From positions 2,356,001 to 2,420,000 of the forward strand of contig JAECYW010000010.1 of NCBI GenBank assembly GCA_023014335.1: a stretch of DNA of 64,000 nt, read 5' to 3'. The notes below the pieces were generated by a model. The model made no database searches. It had not been told where the DNA came from and was given only the letters and a program-made list of their open reading frames with translations. This document shows positions 11,510 through 23,505 of this stretch, piece after piece. Position numbers and translations under genes: made by a program. Source of the stretch: Galerina marginata (lineage: Eukaryota > Basidiomycota > Agaricomycetes > Agaricales > Galerinaceae). Within the stretch, counting starts at the first letter, position 1. Each line of letters starts with the position of its first letter.

Positions 11510-14211
11510 AAAATTTCATCCTCCCTCCCAAGCCCGGCACATCGCTTCCCCATCTCTGTTTCCTTCTTGAACAGCACTCTTTTGATCCTCTACGGAATGC
11601 AGGATTCATTCTTGGCCTCTATTCTCAGGAAATCTTCGACGCCTTGAAGATCTTACCAACCCATATGATGCCACGGGTACTTTTTCTCCTGTCGCCTCCC
11701 TTTTCTTGGCTCCTTAAGATCTGGATGTCGTTGGGTGAGCTCTAGGGTCAGACATAACCTAAAGTAATGCCGATGTTTTAGGCAGGGGACTTGCATTATG
11801 ACTAGCCACCTTGTGGCCTGCGATTCTGTGTATTTCCGTCCTTACAAAACCCACGAACGCGCCGATCTGGGTGCTCGCATCGTGGGTGGAGCGACATACG
11901 AACTGACGGAGGAACAAGGCAATTGGGTACGTGCTTTTTAGTTTTCTCACTCCTCTGAAGTGAAGCTATATACGTTTTATCGTTCTGTAGCTCAGTGTTG
12001 GTGATACTTCCTCCTGGCAACCCTGGCACTCTAAGCGCGAGAGCTCACCGTATGAAATGGGTATTCTAAGTACCTGCCATCATCCCGATGCTCAATCGCT
12101 ACGTCGATTACCTGTCCGAATCCCGTACCGTGAGCTGGATATACATCGTTTGATTGCGATTCCTCATCGCCACCACCATTTCGCCCAGACGGGTAGCCGG
12201 CGCTGGTACTGCTGATGCTCCCGACAAGCGAGCATGATTATGAGCTGCCCATGATTGGAGGAGCAGGTGGACGGCTTCTCAGCCCTGCTCACGTCTTGCT
12301 TGTCTCCACCCCGCCCCTGGGATATCGGTGCTCTGCAGTCATGGGCCACTGGATTCGCGGCAGGAAAGTGGGTAGCTGGAGCTCACATCGGTGGTGCACT
12401 TCTGTCACTGCCGGGAAGTGGAAGACCTTGCCGCAATCGGAGCAGGGTCCGTTAGTGAAAGAGCACTCGAATAGGTATGTTACTTTCAAATTTTTGCTTC
12501 CTCTGGAGTCAAAGCTGAGTTTGTCGTGCAGCTCGTGTTGGTATCGCTTTTTCTCCGTAAAATTAGCTCTTTCTTCCAGCCCATCGACCCCGTCCCCGGC
12601 GTGCATACATACCTGCCTTAATTATCACGATGCCCGGTAGCCTTCTCGACTTGTCGTCTGCCTGGCTCAACGTGGATCTGTCGGCTACTGGTCGTTGTTA
12701 CCACCCATCACATCCATCCCTTCCGCCATCTGTGCGCCAGTGGAGAGTGTGGTATTTCCAAATTCCGGCTCCTTCTCGGCCGTCGTCGAAGCCCTCCCGC
12801 GTTACATGCTCTTTTCCTTGTCCACCTCATCTCCCGTGCGGGTCGTTCGACCGCTGCCCGTGGGATATGGACATGAGGAGGCACATAAAAATAGCCGCGG
12901 GAGAGTTTTTGTCGCGTTTTCCGGTCAGGTGTTTGGGATATCAAGTGTGCACTGCGTCTGAAGGGCCGGGCTATGGGAGAGGCGGGAACTGATGCTAGTG
13001 CTGATATTCCTAGGCACTGTTGGTACTGCGAGTTCACGAACCGGTCACGGTTGGGAAGGGGGCGAATGCGAATGTAGGAAGTCAATCCGATCCCAGGCTC
13101 GAGTTCGCCACGCCCACATTTATATGTACGTCCTTTCCCCGCTCGCGCAGACTCTTATGATGGGGGTGCGGGCTACCTTGAACAGTTCTGGCTCTATTTT
13201 AGCAGGTGCTGTTCGAGTCGCAGACCTTGTCCTGCCCACATGCTTTCTCTTTCTCCAGCTTCAATGCAGTTTATACCTCAACCGCGCATCTGTGTTCCGC
13301 GCCCTTGTAGAATTGAGGCGTTGAGCTGCAAGCCCCAACCAGCTCGTCCAACTTAGAGCAGGCTGGCTCGTAGAGGACAAGGATGGATATATCATTTAGG
13401 TACGAATCCAATATGTCGAATCAACGAAAAAGGTCTTGCAGTATACTAATAGATGGCGCGTGCAGGTGCTTTCTTCAACATTGAATGCCCATTCTACAGC
13501 CTTCTTCCACTGTCTAATGCCCCTACCATCACGATCTTCGTCTCCGTCTTCAATTTCATTACTGACTCGAGGTTCTAACGATGGAATAAGTACTCTAACA
13601 CATGGATCATTAGTTCAACGTTTAACAAGGTCTTTCCTCCCTCACCTTTAGTCTGTACCTGCTGTGGTCATTCTTACTCGTTTTAAGGAAGAGTCTGTTG
13701 ATGTTGGAGCAGGATTTAGTGCTCGTGAGCCCTACAATAACTAATTTAACGGAGATCCTATCCGGTTGCCCTCGGTTTACGGGTATGGTCATAAACGGAC
13801 CGTGGTTCGACGGCCGTTGACCATCTCTTCCAACACAACCTAGGCAATTACGAGCGTCGTGACCCCCCATTATGGCAAATTTCTGATACCAAGGCAGGTA
13901 CGCAATCGTCGCAGGAGGCGATCTTAATCATTTCAGCTTTGACGCCTTGCACAGCATCAGATCACTTCTAAATTCACTTTAATGCGTATTCAGCGCTGAA
14001 TACCAGCTTCCAAGCGAAAAATGAGGCACCTGCAACTCTCTCAGGAGTACAGCATTGCTGTGCAAGAGGCATAGCCACGGTTAAAGGGCAAGAGCAAACG
14101 CCACAAAGTGATTTCGATATACATAATAACCCACCGCAATCCCAAATTAGCTCCCTACAGTCCCCCTCAGACGAAGGCCTCGTACGGCAAGCTTGATATG
14201 GATCTGGCGAC
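11510..14211 (+). repeat. Body of repeat unit 3, upstream of receptor gene A
   Basis: Contains a frame reading EIFDALKILPT (around 11630-11660) that is also seen in unit 4, and an exon-like segment reading KTHERADLGARI just before an intron-like module at about 11928-11991. A second module starts near 12476, and a palindrome block lies at 12841-12852. The region from about 12990 matches about 18230 onward, so unit 3 plus receptor A and unit 4 plus receptor B are one duplicated segment. Frames break between copies, so no protein is claimed. Confidence 0.5.
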
Positions 14212-15681
14212 ATGGATTTTACACCGAACAGCACTGATGACTCGATTTACTATCTGACGCGCGGCCAGAGGGTCGGGGTGACGGTACGTTCTTCGTCAGT
14301 TCACCCCTTTGCTTGACTAATTACAAGTTCAAAGATCATGGTAGAAGCCGGTCTAGCTTCACTCGTCGCCGTGCTATATGTCTTCCTTGTCATCCTGGTG
14401 AGCACAGTCGGAGGTTGCTCCATGGCTACGTTCTTACATGTCCTACTTACACAGCGCAACTTTGTTTGGCGCATACAAACTGTTTCGAAGGGAAAATGGC
14501 ATGTCCTCCAAACGCCGATGGATTTGCACACGGTGAATAACTTTGCTCGTCGTATTTTTTCTCCAACTAACCGATATCAGTTCTCTCTTTTTTCAGCCGA
14601 ACTTCTGCAGGCGATAGGCTGTGTGATGAGCCTCAAATGGATATATGGGGGAATAGTACAAGTCGACGGGTTTTGCTGGGCCCAAGGTTAGTCTCTCACT
14701 TTCACGAGAGGGTTTCTTCTATTCTAACATTCACTTAGGGATCATGGAGCAATTTGGACAGACTGGCGGTTCGATTAGCATCCTTGTGAGCGTCTTTTTA
14801 TTGATTGCATCCATATTGAAATAACTCCTTCTCTAGTTAATGACCTCGTACACATTTGTCGAGCTATGGCTAAGAAAGACCGCGACGTCTATGCGAGTCA
14901 CGAACGCCGTGATATTCGCTGCATGGCTTTCTGTTGCAGCTGCGGTCATAATTGGCAACATTATCATTGGAATGCGAGGCGAAGCGCCATTCATTTCCCC
15001 GGTACCTGTAAGTTTCTTCCTTAACAAGTCTAAGAATTGCTTAAAACGTTATATTTATGTCAGTACTGGTGCTGGATCCACGGGAGGTATCCAAAATGGC
15101 GTATTTTGGGTGAATATTTGTGGATCTGGGTCACGTTGGCGATCTCATCCGCGGCTTTTAACGCCGAAAATCGAGAACGGGAGACGGAACGGCTGAAAGA
15201 AAGGGGACGAGCAAGAGAAAAAGAACGCCAACGCAAGCGCAATTCCGAGCACGAACAAGACAAGGATAAAGCCCGCATGAACGACCGTACCTACATCCCG
15301 TCGTCGCTCGAGGAGGCGGAGGAACAAGACAAGCTTGAGCTCACGGAGAAGGAGAAGTTGGAGAAGGTCTTCAAGTACAGAAGCACTGGACCAAGTTTGG
15401 CGGACGAGCCTGCCACGCCGCCGCCGCCGCCAATTTTCCACAGCACCCAACCTCAGAACCAGCCACCGAGAAAGGGCCTCGTTGGGTCAGGAGAGTCAGG
15501 GCCTGGACCGTCGATTTCGACGAGCTCGCCTGCCACGTTCTCTTGCACACCTGCCCCAGTCCATGCTCCCCCAGATCCACGAGTTTCTGTTTTGAACTCT
15601 GGATCAACGGATTCTTTTTACTCATTCCTTTCAGCCCCATTAAGCATACCTTCTCTCCAAGAGCCGACAAACACTGTATAA
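14212..15681 (+). CDS. Truncated, chimeric seven-transmembrane receptor (GPCR A)
   Basis: Seven exons fit without a frame error: 14212-14283, 14335-14397, 14455-14532, 14581-14686, 14739-14785, 14837-15007 and 15064-15681, giving 384 residues. The first four or five hydrophobic segments match receptor B closely, including ELLQAIGCVMSLKW and the YWCWI...EYLWIW block typical of fungal cAMP/Git3-like G-protein-coupled receptors. Directly after LAIS the similarity stops. The rest is a highly charged Arg/Glu/Lys helix, then a Pro/Ser-rich tail, instead of helices 5-7 and the C-terminal loop. The start is the first ATG that keeps frame; an ATG at 14199 is out of frame. The 48-nt intron 14533-14580 has no stop in frame; splicing is preferred because it restores a helix-2 sequence. 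The product may be a non-signalling decoy or a decayed gene. Confidence 0.7.
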
Positions 15682-16522
15682 AATGCCAATGTTCGGGCGC
15701 TTGATCTTGCGACTCTTTCGTCCTACTCACTGGCGTCGTCGCGCACTAACTCTACGGCTTATGGGGTGTACTACACCAGGTGGGCAATTTCCCAAGATAC
15801 AATTCAGAACGAGGATTCGATACGATCACTCAGCAGTAGGCAGAGTTGGGACTCAATTAGACAATGAATAATTTATTTATGTACTCTGAAGTGGAAACTG
15901 AATGGAGTTTTGTCGTTCTGGCTGTATATTTTGCCATTCCAACGACCCCTCTCCTACTGGTTAATACAGCAGCAAGGCGGGTCGTGGTTCGTACGACGGC
16001 TACCTCATCCGCAACTGCATTGCTGACTCTGCTTTAATTTGACTTTAGATCAACCCTAGATGTCCATGGTTGGTGCGTAGAAGGAAGGCTAGAGTTTACG
16101 AACCACAGCTTAATTCACCTCACTAACTTCCCCGGACTTGTCTTCCATTTTTAAATATTACGATGCTATGTAGAGCATATTTTTTGTTGTTAGATTTTCA
16201 TTGCTCTAAGTCCTTAGATTATCCAAGTATCCTGTCCTCGTAGCATTCTCAAAATTCATAGAATTCGTTTATCAATGAGTCCAGGCTAAACAGGTATTGA
16301 GTGTTCACAGAGCTGGGAAACGGATGAACTTGAATTCGTCGATGGCATACAACTTAAAAGCTTAAAGAGGGATGTTTGGTATGGATATTGCGGAAGGTAA
16401 ACCACTATAATTCCAAACTTATGTTCCAAAAGTGTATAGCGCAACTATAAGTGTAACTTCATCTCTGAATGTTCGAAATCGCGGTGCAGAGCAAACCTTA
16501 GAGCCTCAGGAGGCGCGTCGAG
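15682..16522 (+). repeat. Spacer with third relative of duplication A
   Basis: About 15900-16400 is a diverged relative of 3300-3870 and 10740-11325; it shares GGCTAGAGTTTACGAAC and ACGATGCTATGTAGAG. No gene seen. Confidence 0.55.
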
Positions 16523-16568
16523 GCGCGTCGCGTCATCATATTTGTCACGTGTTGCGTGTTGTGATCAA
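16523..16568 (+). promoter_or_regulatory. Composite GC-box/E-box motif 4
   Basis: GCGCGTCGCGTC (16523-16534), 11 bases, CACGTG (16546-16551), 11 bases, GATCAA. A second GCGCGTCGAG lies just upstream. It is about 3.4 kb upstream of receptor gene B. Confidence 0.55.
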
Positions 16569-19500
16569 ATTTCATCCTCCCCGTCCCCATCACTTTGCCA
16601 TCTCTGTTTCCTCCTTGTACAATCCTCTTTCGATCCTCTACTGCATGCAAGATTCACTCTTAGATCTTAACATCCATTCTCTGGAAATCTTTGACGCCTT
16701 GAAGATCTTACCGACCCGTACCATGCCACGTATTCTTTTTTGCGTGATGCCTCCCTTTGCTTGGTTCTTCAAGATCTCTTGGATGTCATTGGTCAGTTTT
16801 CGCGTTGGATGTAACATAGCGTTGTGCTGATGCTTCAAGAAGGTGACCTGTAATACAGGAAATGATTCTGCGATTCTTATGTCCTTATAAGACCCACGAA
16901 CGCACCCATTTGGCTGCTCGCATCGCCGTTAGATTGACATACGAACTGGCGGAGGAATGAGGCAATTGGGTACGTGCTTCTTAGTTTGTTCATTCCTCTC
17001 AATCTGAAGCTGGACACGCTTTGTCGTTTTCTAGTTCAACGTTAGTGCTACTTTACCCTATGCTAAGATCTGTTGATTCACCGCGTATTTGCCGCTCCTC
17101 TCCTCAAACTGTTGTCTCTATCTTGTTCGACCAACGTTACCGCTTCCTTTGAACCCAGGCTACGCATACCTGCCGCCATTACCAATGGACGATCGCCAGG
17201 GCGATTACTTGTCCGAATGCCTTACCTTCAGCCTGATCATTTCGCGATTCGTCGTCGCTACCTCCTACGGCCTTACTCTCTTTGCTCCTGTCCATATCAG
17301 CTCCGGGGCGGGTCGTGCGACCGCTGACCCTAGGATATGGTCATTGAAATGAAGTAGAAGATGCCGAAGGAGATTTTTTGTGACGTTCGTGGATCAGCTA
17401 CTTCAGAGAACGGTGAGACGGAGGGGAGAAGCGATAGGGAAAGCGGGATAGGATGGGCAGCTGGTGCTGACGCTGCTCATCCTCCCGACAGGCTGGCGGG
17501 GTCATGAGCTGCTCGTGATCGAAAGGAAAAGTAGGACGACTTCTCAGCACTGTTCGCGTCTTTCCCGTCTCCGCCTCATTCCTGCGATATTGGTACTCTA
17601 CAGTCATGGACTGCTGGAGATGCGGCGGGAGAAGTTTTCTGTCACTTTCGCAGGAGTATTGGGAAACGGCGCGCTACGGGCACAGCTGGCACGCAGGTGG
17701 GCTCGCGAACGACCATAATTTGCGAGGAAGAGTGACTAGGACGCATACAAACACAACATCGACGACATACCAGGCTCGACATTCGCCCTATCAATCCCGC
17801 CATGCCCGCGCCGCCGATCAATGATGCCGCTGCAGCCATGCCATCCGACGATCACTCCAATGCTCAACCCAGGCGTCGCTTCGTCTTCCACAAGTTTACT
17901 TTGTCATGCAAATTTAACTGGCGTTCTTTAGTGGAGGAATGACTGAGTAGGCACGTACCCATTTAATTTCTACTTACTCTAAAGCCGAAGCTGAATGCAG
18001 TTTGTCGTTCTGTAGCTCGTCCTGGTGCAGCACATCCCATTGCAGCATTCGCCTTCCCCTTAACACGTCTCCGATTAGGGGCTGGTGCACGATTTCCCTG
18101 TTATTTGCTCTAAATCTACTCCTCTGCCCACGTCGTAGCTCTCCCGCGTCGCATCGTCCTTCTCTCTGTCCACTTCATCTCCGGGCGGGTCGTTCGACCG
18201 CTGGCCCTGGGATATGGACATTAATTGGATGCAATTACTTGGCTGCGGGAGAGCTTTTGTCACGTTCGGCAGTCGGGTGTTTGAAATATCAGGTGGGAGA
18301 CGGGAACTAATGCTAGTACTGATATTACTAGGCACAGCTGGTTCTGCGAATTCACGAGTCAGCCATGGTTGGAACTTGGGAGGGGGCAAGAACTTCGACT
18401 TACAAGAGGACGCATTCGAGTACGAATATGAATTTAGGAAGTCAATCCGGTCCCAGGCTCAAGTTCGCCACATTGACATTTACAAGTACGTTCTTGTCCT
18501 GTCCGTGTAGCCTATGATGATGCGGGTACAGCTTACCTTCGACGGTTTGGACTCTATCATGCGAGCTGCCGCTCAAATCGCAGACCCTCTCCTCGCCTGT
18601 ATCTTTCCTCTTTCTCTAGCTTCCGTGTAGTTTCGCGCAACTGTGTCCTGCGCCCTTGCCAAATCTACGGGTAGAGCTACAAGCCCTAAGCATCAACCAG
18701 CTCGTTCAACTTAGAGTTGACTGGCTCGTGGAGGTCAAGGATGGATATATCTTTTAGGTACGAATTCAATATGACGAATCGACGAAAAAGAGGTTTCAGT
18801 AATACTAAGAGGCGGCGCGTGTAGGTGTTTTCTTCAACGTCGAACGCCAATTCTACAGCCTTCTTCCCCTGCCTCGAACGTCCCACTCTCGACTTCGACT
18901 TGGCTGAAGGCACTCTCGCACCAGCGCCCCACCCTCGCGCCACGAGCCAACATGTAGCTGCGCACCTACCATCACGATTTCCCGTCTCCGTTTTTTTATT
19001 ATTACTGACTCAAGGTTCTAAAGATAAAGTAAGTGACCCATCGATTACTGGTTCACCGTTGGGTGTGGATCTTTCTTCCCCAATTTTCAGTCCGTATCTA
19101 CTGAGGCCATCTTTACGTGTTTGCAAGAAATGACCCGTCGGTGTTGGAGTGGGATATAGCGCTCGTGAGTCCCCAGAATATGTTAATTTAGCGGAGATCT
19201 TATTCTTTATACCATTCATTGATCGACAGTTGATGAGTATGGTCATGACAGGATGTTTATCCTCGACCAGCGTCTCTAACGGCTCGAGACTGTAATTATG
19301 CACTGGCCCTGTCTTCAAGACGCGTTTCTGATCCGAATTCCATATCTCTTTCAACCCATTCTAGGGCCATTACGAGCACCCATTATGATGAAGTATGACA
19401 AATTTTTAATGCCAAGGTAGGTACGCAAAATGTCTCTAGGCTAAGTCTTTTACTTCGACACACCTCTGGTATGCGTTTTTTATTTCCCGTCCTTACTCCC

Positions 19501-19907
19501 CAGCCTCGTCGCCCTAGGCTATCTTAACAATATAACCCTAAGCCTTGACGTCGTGCACTACCACCGATTACTTCCAACATTCATTCAAGGCAATTGTCGG
19601 CTTCCAAGAGAAAAACAAGGCACCCGCAACCCATCAGACTTGTCACGAGTACGACCGTACAAGCGAACTGACAACTGACAGAGCGCTCATCTAACCAATG
19701 CCAGGCATTATTGATCACATGGAACTTTATTGGCGGAAGGGCTGACCTCGTTATGACAGACATTGGCATAGCCATGGTTCAAGGGTATGAGCAAACGCCA
19801 CAAGATGATTTCGATATACATATCCCTCCGTAATCCCAAATTAACCCCCTTACCGTCTCCCTCAGACGAAGCCCTCCTACCCCCAAGCTTGATATGATTC
19901 TGACGAT
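16569..19907 (+). repeat. Body of repeat unit 4, upstream of receptor gene B
   Basis: Contains the EIFDALKILPT frame (about 16685-16715), an exon-like KTHERTHLAARI segment whose frame is closed by a TGA before the module at about 16971, a second intron-like module at about 17957-18015, and palindrome blocks at 17311-17322 and 18188-18199. From about 18230 it parallels unit 3. The in-frame stop in a segment that is open in unit 3 argues for decay, or for RNA-level function only. Confidence 0.5.
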
Positions 19908-21378
19908 ATGAATTTTACACCGGACAACACTGATGAATCGATTTACTATTATTATCTGACGCGCGGTCAAAGCGTCGGCGTGACGGTACGTTCTTCGTCA
20001 GTTCATCTTTGCTTGACTAATCACAGTTCAAAGATCGTGGTAGAAGCAGGGTTAGCTTCACTCGTCGCTGTGCTATATGTCTTCTTCATCATCCTTGTGA
20101 GCAGTCAGGTGTTGGCCCATGGCTACGTTCTAACATAACCTACTTACGCAGCGAAACTTCATTTGGCGTATACGAAATGTTTCGAGGGAAAAATGGCATA
20201 TCTTCCGAACGCCGATGGATTTACTCATGGTGAATAACTTTGCTCGTCGTATTTTCTCTCTAACTAACCGATACCAGTTCTCTCTTTTTTCAGCGGAACT
20301 TCTGCAAGCAATAGGCTGTGTGATGAGTCTCAAATGGATACATGAGGGAATAGTACAAGTCGGCGGGTTTTGCAGGGCCCAAGGTTACTCTCCCACTCTC
20401 AGGAAAGGGTTTCTTCTATTCTAACATCTAATTAGGGGTCATCAAACAATTTGGACAGACAGGCGGTTCAATTACCATCCTTGTGAGCGTCCTTTTGTTG
20501 ATTACATCCGGGCTTAAATAACTCGCTCTCCAGTTAATGGCCTTGTACACATTTGTCGGGATATGGCTAGGGAAGACCGCAACGTCTGTGCGAATCACAA
20601 GCGCCGTGTTATTCGCTGCATGGGTTTCTGTTGCAGCTGTGGTTATAATCGGCAATACTGTCAATGGAAGACCAGGCGAAGCGCCATTCATTGCCCCGGT
20701 ACCTGTAAGTTTCTTCCGCTCAACAAGTCTAAGAATTGCTTAACATTATATTTATGTCAGTACTGGTGTTGGATCCACGGGAGCTATCCAAAATGGCGTA
20801 TTTTGGGTGAATACCTGTGGATCTGGATCGCATTGGCGATCTCGGTTGTGGCATATGTACCCCTCTGGCTTTGGAGTCGGGGCAATATTGTCATAAATGA
20901 CCGACAGTGGTGGAAATTTAAATTTCAACGCGCAAACACAAACACGGATAGCGGCTTCCGTCGTCAGTCAATAGTCATGCTCGCGTATGTGAATCATTTT
21001 AATTTAACTGCGGTGTCGAGCTTACCTTGAGTTTTCGACAGGTATCCTCTCACCTATTGCTTGTCAAAATTACCCCAGAGTGTCATACGAGGGATCAGCT
21101 TCCGCTGGAGTGGGAATGGCGCTCTTACCTCGTCGTTCTCCTCGCTTTTGCTAGGATTCAGCGCATTGTTCAGTCTTAGCGGGCTAATCAACGTGGTCTT
21201 ACTACTGACTACGAGGCCAGAGTCTGTACTCTTCGGAAAACAGTCTCATTTCTCATCGGGTCGAGCGCCTCCGAGTCCCTATCACGAGTCGGCGCACAAT
21301 TCGGAAGTGGATTACTTTGACCGAGAATCCAGGGATGACGATGACACCGAGTTAGGTGCTTTGCCTTCACGTTCGTAG
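19908..21378 (+). CDS. Seven-transmembrane G-protein-coupled receptor (GPCR B)
   Basis: Eight exons: 19908-19985, 20034-20096, 20152-20229, 20278-20383, 20436-20482, 20534-20704, 20761-20984 and 21042-21378, giving 367 residues with all phases consistent. The order is a short extracellular N-terminus, helix 1 (IVVEAGLASLVAVLYVFFII), helix 2 with ELLQAIGCVMSLKW, helix 3 after GQTGGSI, helix 4, the YWCWIHGSYPKW loop, helix 5 from EYLWIW, an internal loop, helix 6 near MLAYPLTYCLSKLP, helix 7 near LINVVLLLTTRPESVLFG, then a short acidic Ser-rich tail. This layout is that of fungal cAMP-receptor/Git3-like receptors, which sit in the plasma membrane and signal through heterotrimeric G proteins. 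The ligand is unknown. It is the intact paralog of receptor A, with exon lengths 2-6 identical. Confidence 0.85.
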
Positions 21379-21554
21379 ATGTGGATACTGCTTGGAATAT
21401 CCCACACGCGTGTACTTTTAACCACTTTATCGACGTGGTTCACGATGAGCGAGGAAATATCACAGTATTATTACTACCACCCGGCAAAGTCCGAGCATCT
21501 GCACAGCCTTAAATTTAAACCGCCCATCCAACTTTCTCTTCCTAAGTTACCGCA

Positions 21555-22622
21555 ATGGCACCGACTCGACGGTCTAATTCCCCAACAAGAGCGCAGGCTA
21601 AAGGTTACCGAAGGTCCAGTCGAATTACTAGACAGAGAACCCCGATAAACAAAGCGGTAGGACAATCTACAGAATTGGACTCGGACATCATCAATGTCGA
21701 TGTCGACCGTGACGATGCTGCCCTGGCCGCGCCTTCCACTTCCGCCCCTCCTCTGCGTCCGACATTTTCCGGTGCTGTATTACCAGATACCCTTACGCAA
21801 TCAATAACGAGCCTACCCAAACACGATCTAGCTATTCTTCGGAAGAAGCAAAAGTGGCTACGTGAATTCACGGTCGCCTTGCCACGAATTCAAAACGGAA
21901 GGGATAAGGATATGACGACAGCTGTCAACGCTACCTTGGTTTTTGCACAGGAAGATGCAGGAACGGCGGTCTGTATCAACCAAGAAGGGATACTCCTTAC
22001 CTGCTCGCATTGCGTTGCGGAGAGTGCTGAGGAATTCGAGGATCGAAAAGTGAAGTGGCTTATTTTCGCGTCTGGCCAGGTGGTAAAATCGGAGTGCGTT
22101 GCTTGGGACCCGAGCCGTGATCTGGCACTTTTACGGATCGTAGCATGCCAGCGCCCACCCACGGCTACATTTCCCTCATCTTCTTCGACGCCAAGTCCTC
22201 CAGTTCAGTCCCAATCGTTTCCTTTTGTGATACCCGCCGACTTGTCTCCGCCGCTGCGAGTCGGAGCAGCATTGATTTGTATCGGACATCCCGGGAGCGA
22301 AGATCTCGAAGCTTCCAAGCCTGGTGTCAAGACATCTTACGACGTGTTGCACGTTAGCACTGGGACGTTTCGAGGGTACGCCCCTGGGCAGGATGTGCAG
22401 GATAACGCCGAAATCGGGGCGTTGATGCATGATTGTTGAACGTATTGGGGGCACAGTGGGGCTCCGCTGGTCGAGCAACTTTCGGGAAGGCTGGTTGGGT
22501 TACACTCGAGTTGGGACGATCAGACGGGGATGAGGAGAGGGATCGGGTTGGAGGCTGTTAAGGCATTTTTAGGCGAACATGAAGAGTTGTGGACGGTTAA
22601 GGGTAATCAGGTCGATGAGTAA
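21555..22622 (+). pseudogene. Trypsin/HtrA-like serine protease interrupted by TGA
   Basis: A single-exon frame reads from ATG 21555 to TGA 22437-22439 (294 residues) and continues in the same frame to TAA 22620-22622. The triad is visible: His152 in LLTCSHCV, Asp189 in SRDLALLR, and Ser301 in GHSGAPL. The serine lies just beyond the TGA, in TYWGHSGAPLV, so the conceptual product to the first stop lacks the nucleophile. TGA sits where TGG (Trp) would be expected, which suggests one G-to-A change. The frame after the stop remains open with conserved-looking sequence, so the change is recent, a sequencing error, or read through. The N-terminal 100 residues are basic and disordered. No signal peptide is seen. 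It starts 176 bp downstream of receptor B. Confidence 0.75.
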
Positions 22623-23458
22623 GAGTTGTTGGAAATGCACCGACGACGACTTGTAGCTCGACTTTCGGCGAGCATTACTTACACCTCGTGTTGGATCTTC
22701 GTCGTTTCAATATATGGATTGATTAGTCGTACTCAGATCAACTTAGCGCGGTATACTTATGTGAGGGAAAGTAGATCAGCTACATAGATCCAAAAAAAAG
22801 GAACACGCAGAAATACAAGCCACCTTTGTTCGTCAAAGCAGATGATTTACTGCAAAGTAGGATCGTGTCAAAATCAAAGGATATAAGGCAGGAAAAGGAT
22901 TTTCTCGATAAAACCGATGGATCGGTCTGATTAGAAAAGGTCGGTACACGAGCCCTCTTACATACGTAGATTACAGCCTTCCATCACTTTGTCCTCAGAT
23001 TCGGGGCTTTACTGTGTCCTTCATGTCGTCCCGAGGAGCTACACTGTCCTCGTGGAGACGACTTTAGGTTTAATCCAGCTGACGAGGTGATCTCCGAATA
23101 TCATTGGGTATATCTCGCTTGAAATGCATGCAGGTTCTACTCAGACTTTTATGTACCCTTTGTCCTGTCCTGAGAGCCTGTTAAATGGATATAGACGGCC
23201 TTATTAATATTGTTCATGTCTGAGGCTCACTGCGCTTCAAAGTTTCAACAGTATTCTCCGAGTTGGCATTGATTCACAGTAGCGGACTCGCGCTGTAATT
23301 CGTCTGCGTTTAAGTTAGTACTGTGTAGCCTACTTACTTTCTACTCATATGTGGATCCGCGGGGCTATGTGGACCCGTAATTGGAGGAATTTCTTCGAAG
23401 CAATCGCATTATTTACCTCTCAAAGACGACCAAAGTCTTCAATTTATGGATAGGGGCG
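22623..23458 (+). repeat. Spacer shared with the HECT 1-2 interval
   Basis: No gene seen. About 22960-23480 parallels 40960-41530: GAGACGA(C/G)T, GAGGTGATC, TTTAAGTTAGTAC/TTCAAGTTAGTAC and the following box occur in the same order. The region ahead of HECT copy 1 and that ahead of copy 2 are therefore duplicates. Confidence 0.5.
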
Positions 23459-23505
23459 GTCGCGTCGCGTCATTGTGTCCATCACGTGCTGCATGTTTGG
23501 ATCAA
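23459..23505 (+). promoter_or_regulatory. Composite GC-box/E-box motif 5
   Basis: GTCGCGTCGCGTC ending 23471, 11 bases, CACGTG (23483-23488), 11 bases, GATCAA. Confidence 0.55.

Noticed and set aside
14533..14580. Receptor A exon reading through 48 nt without an intron
   Set aside because: The segment has no stop because it is a multiple of three, but it has GTGAAT...CAG ends, and its removal joins the sequence into a normal helix 2. The same 48 nt occur in copy B.
22437..22439. TGA as a selenocysteine codon in the protease
   Set aside because: Selenocysteine insertion is not established in most fungi, the position is not a redox site, and the motif suggests Trp.
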